A stretch of 64,000 nucleotides of DNA, taken from contig NZ_CP147913.1 of NCBI RefSeq assembly GCF_037414475.1, positions 682,001 through 746,000 of the forward strand, in the 5' to 3' direction. Below, one piece after another: positions 8,932 to 17,570 of the stretch. Numbering within the stretch: the first letter of the stretch is position 1; the number at the start of each line of letters is the position of its first letter. Source of the DNA: Myxococcus stipitatus. GTDB taxonomy: Bacteria; Myxococcota; Myxococcia; Myxococcales; Myxococcaceae. A model generated the notes under the pieces. The model did no database searches. It saw only the letters and a list, made by a program, of their open reading frames with translations, and was not told the DNA's origin. A program made the position numbers and the translations under genes.

Positions 8932-11900
8932 TTAGCACGCGGAAGGGGCCGGGTGACAGTGTTCCGAAAAGCCACAATGCAAGGCCTGGCAGGTCGGCCT
9001 CTCACGTCCCGACCATGCTCCGCGGACTTCACCCCGAGCCAGTGCCCGCGCCGCCCCAGCGAGCCGGCCCGCCGCGTCCTCGAGCCCTTCCTTGTCCACC
9101 CGCCACTCGGGCTCGGGCTTCGCCTCCGCGAGGAACACCACGCCCACACGGATGGGCACGCCCGGCCGCACCATGCGTCGAGCCGCCAGCTCCAGCGCCG
9201 TCAGCTCATGGATGTACGCGGCGGCCCCCAGCGGGTGTCGGCTACCCGACTTGTAGGCAATCAACACCGCCTCACCGCGCGGTGACTCCCAGAGAACATC
9301 CACCTCCCCCTCCAGGGAGAGGTCCTCGTCCTCCGCGAGCAACAGCGAGAACGACAGCCCCCGATGCACACCCCGAGAGGGAGACTCCGCCAGCATGCGG
9401 GCGAAGTCCGTGCGGAGGAAACGCTCGACCGTGCCGAGGACCTCCTCCATCCCGTCCTCCTCGGGGAGCATCCCGGCCGAGCGCAGCAACGCATCCAGGT
9501 GCGCGCGGCGCTCCGTCACATCCACGTCACGCGCGGCGCACAACCGCAGGTCCGCGCCCCGCAGCAGCTCGCGCACGAGCGCATCTGGGCTCTTCGTGGG
9601 CAACCAGCCATCGGGCTCGACGAGGAGCGGCTCGGTCCTCGAGGGCGTCTCCCACGGCCACGCCGCGCCACGCAGCCCCAGCCGGTGCATGTAGTGGAAT
9701 CGCCGAGGACACACGAGGAAGTCCTGCACCGCGCTCACCGGCACGCTGATGCGCCCCGGTGCCTCGCCCATCTCGAGGGCCCCTCCGCGCACGCGCAAGA
9801 GCGCCGCCTCGACGCGTGCACCCGCGCGAGCGAGCAGCTCGGGCCCTGGAGGCTCGGGGTCCGCGGGCGGAGGCAGGTCGTCGACATCCACGTCCTCGAC
9901 GAGCTCACGCGTGGCGACATCCTCCAGCCGCGCGTCGACCAGATGCCACCAGGAGTCCTTGCCCGCGCGAGGCTCTTCTCCGCCCGAGAGGATGAGCAGG
10001 TCCTTCGCGCGAGTGAGGGCCACGTAGAGCAGGCGACGATATTCGGCGTCCTCGCGCGACTTGAGCTCCTGGCGCACCGCCTCGAAGCGATTGGACGTGT
10101 AGCTCTCCAGCGAGTCGGTCACCCAGGGCCGCAGCGCGATGCCATGCGAGCGCTCGAAGTGCGCGCGAGCGGACGTGCTCCGGCGACGTCCGCCCATGCC
10201 CGGGACCACGACGACGGGCCACTCCAATCCCTTGGCGCGGTGGATGGTGAGCAATTGCACCGCGCGCGGGTCGCCCGCATCCAACAGGTCCGCCTGCGCC
10301 TCGGTGGGGTCGGACTCGGCCAGCATCCGGAGCTCACGCGCGAAGGCCACGCAGCCCCCCGTGCCTCGCTCGTCACGACGGGACGCCAACGCCAGCAACT
10401 TCTCCACGTTGGCGCTCGCCTGTTCCGCGTAGGGAGAGCCCGCGAGCGCCTCGCGATATCCCGTCATGTCCAACGCGGCGAGCAGCAACTCCCTCACGCC
10501 CAAACGGTCCCGCTCGCGGCGCAGCGCGGGCAACGTCGCGAGGAAACCCTCCAGCCGCGTCCGCTCCGGGTCGGGGAGCGACTCCAGCACCGAGCGGTCC
10601 GTCAACCGCGGAGACGCCAGTGACAGCGGTTGCTCTCCCGCGAGCTGGAACAGCGACGCGTCCGACAATCCCACGAGCGGTGAGCGCAAAACGGCCGCGA
10701 AGGCCAGCGAGTCCTCCGAGTCCGCGAGCAGCGACAACAACGAGGCCAGGTCCAACACCTCTTGCGCGCCGTAGAAGCCACGGCCTCGCAACACGCGGTG
10801 CGGCACTCCGTGACGGATGAGCGCCTGCCGGTAGACCTCCAGGTGCGTGAAGGTCCGGAACAACATCGCCACGTCACCACCGCGCGCGGGCCGAGCCCCC
10901 TCGCCTTCGTCGCGAGCCACCGAGGGCACGGCGCCCGGTGCCAGGAGGATGCGCAGCCGGCGCGCCACACAGTCCGCGTCCAACCAGCGCAGGTCCCCCG
11001 CGGTCTCCTGTTCCTCCAGGTGCAGCCGCTCCACCACGGCGGCTTCCGTGAGCGACTCACGGACCGGGGACAGGTCATCCTCCTCCGGAACGTAGATGAC
11101 CTCGAACGGACGCGGCGCTTGTGAATCCGCGGCCACCAACACACCCGCGAAGGCGTGGTTGAAGAACGACAACAGCCCCGGCACCGAGCGGCGGTTGTGC
11201 TGAAGGAAGCCTCGCGTTCCTCCCTCGTCCTCCACCTTCTTCGCGAGCAGCGAGAAGACAGAGACGTCCGCGCCACGGAACTCGTAGATGGACTGCTTGC
11301 GGTCTCCCACCGCGCAGAGGAACGCGGGCTCCAAGGGCAGCACGGACACGAGGTCCGCGTCCGGCGCCACCTCGCGCGGCCCGTCCGCCCGGCGCTCCGC
11401 CAGCAACAACACCAGCTCGAGCTGAAGCCGGTTCGTGTCCTGGAACTCGTCCACCAGCAGCGCGCCCACGCGCTCCTGCACCTGACGGCGGAACTCGGGG
11501 TGGTCTCGCAGCAGGTCCCGGGCCTTCACCAGCAACGACGTGAAGTCGAACACGTTGCGGCGCGAGAACTCCGCGTCGTGGCGGGTCTCCACCCGGCCGA
11601 GCAGCTCGCGGAAGGTCGCCTCGAAGGGCGCGGAGTGCCACGCGGCCCAGGCATCGACCAGCATGCGCACCGAGCCACCGCTCTTGCTCTTGTAGATGCG
11701 CCAGTACAGCTCGCGCACAGGCCCGGCCGCGCCCTTGCTGAGTCGCGCGATGTTGCGGGTGTCCGTCGCGAAGCAGGCGCGCAGCCACGGGTAGCGGTCT
11801 CCCTTCTGGAAGTTCTCCGCCGTCATCCCGTTGAGCGCCTTCTCCAGCGCCCCCACCAAAGAACCCCACTCGCCCTTCGCGTCCAGCGCCCGCGCGTCCG

Positions 11901-12603
11901 AACACAACCGCAGGCACTCCGTCAGCGCTTCGTCGAACTCCTCGCGAGCCACCGCCACATCACCCACGGCGGCGGACGCGGCGCGCAGTCCCTCCTCGCG
12001 CAGCTTGCCGTAGACCGACACCAGCGCGGCCACCAGCCCGTCGGAGAACCCCGAGCCCGAGAACCCCAGCTCCTGGCAGAGCTCACGGACCTGCGCGTCA
12101 CCCGCCTCCAGCGCATCCAACACCACGCGCTCACACACGTCCTGCACCAGGCTGGAGGCCTCCAGTTCGTCCAGCACCTCGAAGCTCGGGTCGATGCCCA
12201 CCGCCGGAGGCGCCCTGCGCAGCAACTGACCACAAAGGGAGTGGAACGTGCCCACCGTGGCCGAGCTCAACTCCTCGCGAAGCCGCCGCCATGCTTCCGG
12301 CAACGGGAACGGACGCCCCAATCGCTCCAGCGAGGCCCGCAGCTCCACCTCCTGGTCAGGCTTCGCCTCTCCCTGCGCGAGTCCATCCAGACGCTGGCGC
12401 ACGCGCGAGCGCATCTCCGCCGCGGCCTTGTCCGTGAACGTCAGCATGCACAGCCGCGCGGGACGCAACGCGGCCCCCGCCTCACGCGCACCGGCCAACA
12501 GGTGCAGCGTCATCGTCACCAGGCTGTACGTCTTGCCCGCGCCCGCGCCCGCCATCAACGCGAGGTTGCGCTCCAACGCGAGGAGAGAAGGGCCGGTGCT
12601 CAT
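8932..12603 (-). CDS. AddA/RecB-like UvrD-family helicase with C-terminal Cys-containing nuclease-like domain
   Basis: This 1223-aa protein carries a full set of superfamily 1A motifs: Walker A GAGAGKT (19-25), DEFQDT (385-390), QSIYEFRG (about 437), TIHRAKGLEW (about 786) and YVALTRAKD (about 860). The C-terminal domain has the RecB-nuclease fold signature, with CPRRF (Cys965), EGEVDVLW (Asp1102) and AYKSG (1116-1120). The usual Asp of DYK is Ala here, so nuclease activity is doubtful. Cys965 with Cys1205, Cys1210 and Cys1216 resembles the four-Cys cluster of Fe-S nucleases. ATG 12603 overlaps the upstream subunit's stop (ATGA). The pair should process double-strand DNA ends for RecA-dependent repair. 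It is named AddA-like, not AddA, because the cysteines are atypical for that subunit. Confidence 0.9.
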   Translation of the reverse strand: MSTGPSLLALERNLALMAGAGAGKTYSLVTMTLHLLAGAREAGAALRPARLCMLTFTDKAAAEMRSRVRQRLDGLAQGEAKPDQEVELRASLERLGRPFPLPEAWRRLREELSSATVGTFHSLCGQLLRRAPPAVGIDPSFEVLDELEASSLVQDVCERVVLDALEAGDAQVRELCQELGFSGSGFSDGLVAALVSVYGKLREEGLRAASAAVGDVAVAREEFDEALTECLRLCSDARALDAKGEWGSLVGALEKALNGMTAENFQKGDRYPWLRACFATDTRNIARLSKGAAGPVRELYWRIYKSKSGGSVRMLVDAWAAWHSAPFEATFRELLGRVETRHDAEFSRRNVFDFTSLLVKARDLLRDHPEFRRQVQERVGALLVDEFQDTNRLQLELVLLLAERRADGPREVAPDADLVSVLPLEPAFLCAVGDRKQSIYEFRGADVSVFSLLAKKVEDEGGTRGFLQHNRRSVPGLLSFFNHAFAGVLVAADSQAPRPFEVIYVPEEDDLSPVRESLTEAAVVERLHLEEQETAGDLRWLDADCVARRLRILLAPGAVPSVARDEGEGARPARGGDVAMLFRTFTHLEVYRQALIRHGVPHRVLRGRGFYGAQEVLDLASLLSLLADSEDSLAFAAVLRSPLVGLSDASLFQLAGEQPLSLASPRLTDRSVLESLPDPERTRLEGFLATLPALRRERDRLGVRELLLAALDMTGYREALAGSPYAEQASANVEKLLALASRRDERGTGGCVAFARELRMLAESDPTEAQADLLDAGDPRAVQLLTIHRAKGLEWPVVVVPGMGGRRRSTSARAHFERSHGIALRPWVTDSLESYTSNRFEAVRQELKSREDAEYRRLLYVALTRAKDLLILSGGEEPRAGKDSWWHLVDARLEDVATRELVEDVDVDDLPPPADPEPPGPELLARAGARVEAALLRVRGGALEMGEAPGRISVPVSAVQDFLVCPRRFHYMHRLGLRGAAWPWETPSRTEPLLVEPDGWLPTKSPDALVRELLRGADLRLCAARDVDVTERRAHLDALLRSAGMLPEEDGMEEVLGTVERFLRTDFARMLAESPSRGVHRGLSFSLLLAEDEDLSLEGEVDVLWESPRGEAVLIAYKSGSRHPLGAAAYIHELTALELAARRMVRPGVPIRVGVVFLAEAKPEPEWRVDKEGLEDAAGRLAGAARALARGEVRGAWSGRERPTCQALHCGFSEHCHPAPSAC

Positions 12604-15600
12604 CCTCCCTCCTCCGTCATCCGGCGCTCGGTGATGCGGCACACCGCGCGGAAGCCACACGTTCCACAGTCCTGCGGACGCGCGGCGAACTGGCCCTCTC
12701 GCAACGTGCGCACCAAGGACTCCACCGCGTTGGGGAGGTTGCGACCGCCCTCCTTGGCCGCCACCTTCGCCCGGACCTCCGGGTCCGTGGACAACAGCTC
12801 ATCCAGTTCCTGCGCGGGGATGACCTCCGACAAGTGGATGGTGTTACCCGTGCGCAGGGAGAACCACGCGGCCTCCCGCGCATTCACGTGCCCGCTCTCC
12901 CGCGCCGCGAACAGGTACAGCGGCAACTGGAAGTCGGACGTGAGCAGACGCTTCTTCAGCTCGTTCTTGTCCAGGCGCCCGGACTTGTAGTCGATGACGC
13001 CCACCTCCGAGCCCGAGACATCGAGCCGGTCGATCTTCCCCTCGAAGACGATGGCATCCCCTTCGATGGGGAGCATCACCTTGCGCCAGCGGTCGTCCTC
13101 GGCGGCGGGGCCGAACTGGAGCTCGAAGCCCTCCGGCACCATCCGCTCGAAAGGCAACCCACGCCGCTCATCCACGAGGATGCGCCGCGCCATCGCCCTC
13201 GCCCGCTCGTGCGCCAGCTTCCACAGCGCCGGGTGCCCCACGTGGTGGAACTTCTCGAAGTGCGCGACCGCCGACTGGAGCGCGGCGTCCAACACCTCTT
13301 CGGGAATCTCCTCCGGCGCCTTGCCCAACAGCTGATGCTGCTTGAGCGCCTGGAAGACCTCTTCGACGACGCGGTGCCAGAAGGTGCCGCGGCCTCTCGC
13401 GTCGAACTCTTCGCCCGGCCGGTCCGGCTCCGTCACCTTCAATCCATATGTGAGGAAGCCCTGGAAGCCGCAGTTGCCAAAACGCGCGAGCGCGGAGGCG
13501 GAAAGCGGCCGCGTGAGGTCGAAGCGGAACGCCTCGCGCAGAGAATCGCGCAACGTGCTCCCATCCACCGAGCCCGTGTACGGCCCGGGCTTGCGGTTCG
13601 GGTCCCCGAAGAAGAACAGCCGCTCCACCTCCACGAGTGACAGCTCTCGCGCCCCCGAGTACCAGGCCTCCTTGTCGAAGTGACGCTTGAGCAAAGGCGC
13701 CGCCGCGTCGGGCTCGGTGACTCGCAGCTTCGGTTGCGCCAATGCCTCCAGCGCCACGCAGCGGCGCAGCTCGGACTCGGTCAGCACCTCGTCCAGCCGA
13801 GGAATGGGCGGCAACGAGCGCGGCACCCACTTCAGCGCGGTGAGCCTTCGCACCTCTTCGAGGAACGAGGACGGGACCTGCTCCTGGCCTCCCGCCCCCT
13901 CCATCGCGAAGGACAGACTCAAGGTCTCCTCCGCCGCGGCGAGCGCGCTGGCGAAGAGCAGGCGGTCCTCGGTGAGCCGCCACGGCGCGCGGTCCTCGAA
14001 CTCGCCTCCCGTCAGGCGGAACACATCCCGCCCCAGGTGCTTGTTGAGCCCCGAGCGCTCCGCGTCCCCCAACAACGGCGAAGGCACATCGCGCCCCGGG
14101 AAGCGTCCCTCGGTCAGCCCCGCGAGGAAGAGATGACGGAAGGAGCGCCCCGGAACCTCGGCGGCCTCGAGCACCTCCACCGCCGCGCCTCGGGGCCCCC
14201 GGGCCGGCAGATACGCATCCGCCATCGCGTCGCGCAGCCAGCGCCCGAAGGTCCGGCGGCGCAACACCGGTCCTCCCCCCACCGCCTTCAGCATCCGCTG
14301 CAAGCTCTGGACTCGCGACCGGAGTGCCTCGCGAGCAGCGTCGTCCCGCGCGCGTGCGTCCAAGGCCCGTGCCGCCAGCCCACCTTCCTCACGGGCCTCC
14401 AGCCCCCCCTCCGAGTTCGACAATCCAAGGTGCACCACCACCTGCCACCACGCCGTCAACAGCTCGTCGACCGAACCCTTTTCTGGGATGCGGCGGCACG
14501 CACCCATCAGGAGCGCGCAGCGGTCGCGCAACACCCGCACCGCGTGGATGCGCGCGTTGCCGTCCTTCTTCTGCGCGCCCTGAAGGGCCTGGAGCCTTCG
14601 CGCCAATCCGTCCAGCCGCACCTCGTAGGCACCTTTTCCACGCTGCGCGCCCAGCCGGTCATCGCGCACCGCGGCCAGGGCGAAGAGGCTCGCGGGAGAC
14701 TCCGGCCCACCATGCGACAACGTGTGGGCGTAGCGGCTGCCCACGAGCTCGGCGACCCGCTCCGCCGGGAATCCGTCCTCCACCAGCAGCGGCAACTCCA
14801 ACGCCAACCGCACCGGCCCCGCCAGCGCGAGCGGCTCGCCCCACGGCAAGCGCACCGGCACGCCCAGCTCACCCAACGACTCGGCCAGCCATCCGGCCTC
14901 CGGCCCCAGCTCACGGTAGGCAATCGCGATGTCGGACGGAGAAGCGCCCTCCGCGATGAGCCTGCGGACATCCCGTGCCACCAGCCGGGCTTCATCGCGC
15001 GCCGTCGCCGCGCTCCACACACGAGGCTGAGGTTGCGAATCCTTCAGCGCATCGCGCGGCGCCCGAGGTGAGAAGGCGAAACGACCCAGGTCGATGAACG
15101 GCCGGGACTCGAACGTGACGTCGGCCTTGAAGAGGTCCACGTGAGGCATGGACTCGCCCCGGTTCTCGAAGGCGCGGAACAACGAGGCCAGCGCCGCGTC
15201 CGCCACGGGAGAACCACCCACCGGCGTCTCCACTCGAAGCGCCACGCGCCGCGACTCACACGCCGCCGCCAACGCCAGGAGCAGCTCCAAGCCCGAGGGG
15301 CGCACGTCGTAGACCCCGTGGAGGACGAGCGCCCCCACGCCATCCCAACCCGAGGGCCATGCCCCCCGGCCGAGCGCCTCGCGCGCCCCCCGCATCACGT
15401 CCTCGCGGTCCCCGAGCCCCAGCTCCGCCAGCTTCTGCTCATAGAGATGGTAGAGCCGCGCCAGCACTCGCACGTGCTTCTGCCGCTCGGGGGGAAGGAC
15501 CTCCACCGCGTCCTGCAGCTCGCGCGGCGACAAGCGCCCCGCCTTCAGGTCGAGCACCACCTCCAGCGCGGCGCGGGCGAACGCGGGCTCACGGACGTAG

Positions 15601-15839
15601 TCCCCGAAGGGCGTGGTCCCCAGCTGCGCCCCCAGCGACGCCATCACCGCGCGCGCGCCCATCGCGGGACACGGGCGGCGGTTCAATTCGCGCGCCCCTC
15701 CCAGGACGTGCAGCAGCTCATCCCACGTGAGCAGGTCCGCGCCCATCGCCAGGCCCCGAGGGTTCCTCTCGGCACGCAACGCCGCCTGACGCCGGCCGGC
15801 ATCGGGGAACACATGGAGGGTGCGGAGGGGACGGGCCAT
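12600..15839 (-). CDS. AddB-like subunit: degenerate helicase with PD-(D/E)XK Fe-S nuclease domain
   Basis: This 1079-aa partner of the downstream helicase has an N-terminal region that lacks any Walker A motif (LHVFPDAGRR where AddB or RecC-like folds begin), so that half is probably structural. The C-terminus is an intact nuclease: Cys790 (FGNCGF), His822, Asp937 (GKIDRLD), DYKSG (950-954), and CGTCGFRAVC with Cys1058, 1061 and 1067, which gives the classic C..CxxC-x5-C iron-sulfur arrangement. ATG 15839 (MARPLRTLHVF) is preferred over an upstream in-frame ATG that adds only unconserved residues. The ATGA overlap with the helicase gene implies coupled translation and a heterodimer. Confidence 0.88.
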   Translation of the reverse strand: MARPLRTLHVFPDAGRRQAALRAERNPRGLAMGADLLTWDELLHVLGGARELNRRPCPAMGARAVMASLGAQLGTTPFGDYVREPAFARAALEVVLDLKAGRLSPRELQDAVEVLPPERQKHVRVLARLYHLYEQKLAELGLGDREDVMRGAREALGRGAWPSGWDGVGALVLHGVYDVRPSGLELLLALAAACESRRVALRVETPVGGSPVADAALASLFRAFENRGESMPHVDLFKADVTFESRPFIDLGRFAFSPRAPRDALKDSQPQPRVWSAATARDEARLVARDVRRLIAEGASPSDIAIAYRELGPEAGWLAESLGELGVPVRLPWGEPLALAGPVRLALELPLLVEDGFPAERVAELVGSRYAHTLSHGGPESPASLFALAAVRDDRLGAQRGKGAYEVRLDGLARRLQALQGAQKKDGNARIHAVRVLRDRCALLMGACRRIPEKGSVDELLTAWWQVVVHLGLSNSEGGLEAREEGGLAARALDARARDDAAREALRSRVQSLQRMLKAVGGGPVLRRRTFGRWLRDAMADAYLPARGPRGAAVEVLEAAEVPGRSFRHLFLAGLTEGRFPGRDVPSPLLGDAERSGLNKHLGRDVFRLTGGEFEDRAPWRLTEDRLLFASALAAAEETLSLSFAMEGAGGQEQVPSSFLEEVRRLTALKWVPRSLPPIPRLDEVLTESELRRCVALEALAQPKLRVTEPDAAAPLLKRHFDKEAWYSGARELSLVEVERLFFFGDPNRKPGPYTGSVDGSTLRDSLREAFRFDLTRPLSASALARFGNCGFQGFLTYGLKVTEPDRPGEEFDARGRGTFWHRVVEEVFQALKQHQLLGKAPEEIPEEVLDAALQSAVAHFEKFHHVGHPALWKLAHERARAMARRILVDERRGLPFERMVPEGFELQFGPAAEDDRWRKVMLPIEGDAIVFEGKIDRLDVSGSEVGVIDYKSGRLDKNELKKRLLTSDFQLPLYLFAARESGHVNAREAAWFSLRTGNTIHLSEVIPAQELDELLSTDPEVRAKVAAKEGGRNLPNAVESLVRTLREGQFAARPQDCGTCGFRAVCRITERRMTEEGG

Positions 15840-16052
15840 GAACGCGTGGAGTCTAGAACGACCGAGCGGGTCACTTTCATGCTCCATTCCAAGCCCGCCG
15901 CCCAGTGTGTTCGCGAGCCTGCTGCCCTGCCCGCCTGATTCACGCGATTGGCATGTGAGTCGGGCTTTTCATTGACTCCCAGCGCGGGTCATGGCCAGGC
16001 CTCGGGTTGCGATTCTATCCCGCCCAGTCGCCAGTGTAGCGTGCAGGCATTC

Positions 16053-17570
16053 ATGACACTTGAAGAGGCCTGGGGGGAGCTGGGTGTGGACGCGGGAACC
16101 GCGCCCGACCTCGCGCGCAGGGCGTATCTGCGATTGCTGAAGACTCGCAAGCCGGAGGTGGACCCTCAGGGCTTCGCGCGGCTTCGTGAAGCCTACGAGC
16201 TGGTGAAGGCCGCGCTCGAGGGAACCGATGCCCCTCGAACCCGCTCCGAGCCGGCGGCCGACACCACCCCTCCCCCTTCCCGACAGGGCCCACAGAGCGC
16301 CGACCAACGGCTCGAGTCCTTCCGCGCCCGGTTCAGCGCGCTTCCCTCGGACGCTCCACCCGAGGCCCCCGTCCAGATTGCCCGCGAAGCCGTCGAGGCC
16401 CTTCCCGAAGCGGCGGAGGCTCGGCACTGGCTCATCAAGGCGCTGCTGGCCGCGAAGCAAGCAGACGAGGCGACCCAGTCCTTCCGCGACGCCGCCAACC
16501 AGGGCCACCCCGAGTTCCTCCTCGGGCTCGCCCAGGTCTTCCCGCTCGCGCTGACCGAGGCGGAGGTTCACCTCATCGCGACGATGACGTCGCATGTCTT
16601 CCTGTGGAAGCTCACGGAGGACCTGGCGTCCCAGGATGCGTGGGCCCGCGCGGGCCAGACGGCGCTCGTGGCGCTCACCGCGGTGAAGCGCCACCCCGAA
16701 CAACCTCCTCCCGAGCCCTCCTGGATACTCAGCCTCCTCCTGCGCCTGCACCTGAATGGCCAGCCACGTGAAGCCCGCGCGCTCCAACTGCACTACGCCG
16801 CGTGGCTGAAGGCCGAGGGACTCGACGACGCGTTCCAGAAGCAGAACGAAGCCTGGGTGTGGGGGCTGGTGCACGAGTTGGGCGCGCTGACGGACGACTT
16901 CCCCCTGGGGGTCCGCAGGCTGCTCGCGGAGACGGTGCTCGACGGCAACATCGAGAAGATTCGGGAGCACCTTCGGGCCTATCGCCGGAGTGAGCCGGAG
17001 CGAGCCGCCGCCGCCCTGGCGCAGATGCGCGCCCACTGCCCCTCCTTCCTGTCCGAGCTCGGGGAGAGCCTCGGGGCCAGCCGGCTCTCACTCGCCCTCC
17101 ACCATCCCCGCGCTCCCGAAGAGCTGCCCACCGCGAACCCCGAGGTCGAACAAGCGGCCAAAGCGGCGGCGCGGAAGTACACCTGGTACGTCATCGGCGG
17201 CCTCATCGCCCTGGTGATGCTCGCGGTGGGCGTGGAGGTCCTCAGCGGCCCCTCCTCCTCCAAGCCACCACGCTCGCGACAGGAGCAGGCCGTCAGCGCG
17301 CTCGCGGCGGCACGGGTGCTGTGCGAGGAGACACCCGACGCGGACACCAAGCCCCCCTGCTCGAAGCTCTTCGCGCTGATCTCCTCGGCCGAGAAGGGCG
17401 CTTGCGCCGAGGTCTCGACACACTACCTGCGGCTTCGGTTCGCGGTGGATGAGATGACCACGCGAAGCCCCGCCGACATCCAGGCGTCCGCGGCGCGACG
17501 GCTGCGGCGGAACCACGCACAAACCAGTCTCGAAACAGAGCTCCGAGGACTCTGTCCCCAAAGCCTATGA
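16053..17570 (+). CDS. Membrane-anchored J-like protein lacking the HPD motif
   Basis: Residues 1-55 follow the J-domain pattern (TLEEAWGELGVDAGT, a YLRLLK helix, then FARLREAYELVKAAL). The HPD tripeptide that stimulates Hsp70 ATPase is replaced by RKPEVD. A large helical middle follows, then one transmembrane helix (about 378-397) and a 108-residue C-terminal tail with four cysteines, which may form disulfides if periplasmic. ATG 16053 is used; an upstream start would add a low-quality extension. The stop overlaps the ATG of the HscC-like Hsp70 (ATGA), which strongly suggests a dedicated cochaperone. Similar variant J proteins accompany HscC in enterobacteria (DjlB/DjlC). Confidence 0.8.
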   Translation: MTLEEAWGELGVDAGTAPDLARRAYLRLLKTRKPEVDPQGFARLREAYELVKAALEGTDAPRTRSEPAADTTPPPSRQGPQSADQRLESFRARFSALPSDAPPEAPVQIAREAVEALPEAAEARHWLIKALLAAKQADEATQSFRDAANQGHPEFLLGLAQVFPLALTEAEVHLIATMTSHVFLWKLTEDLASQDAWARAGQTALVALTAVKRHPEQPPPEPSWILSLLLRLHLNGQPREARALQLHYAAWLKAEGLDDAFQKQNEAWVWGLVHELGALTDDFPLGVRRLLAETVLDGNIEKIREHLRAYRRSEPERAAAALAQMRAHCPSFLSELGESLGASRLSLALHHPRAPEELPTANPEVEQAAKAAARKYTWYVIGGLIALVMLAVGVEVLSGPSSSKPPRSRQEQAVSALAAARVLCEETPDADTKPPCSKLFALISSAEKGACAEVSTHYLRLRFAVDEMTTRSPADIQASAARRLRRNHAQTSLETELRGLCPQSL

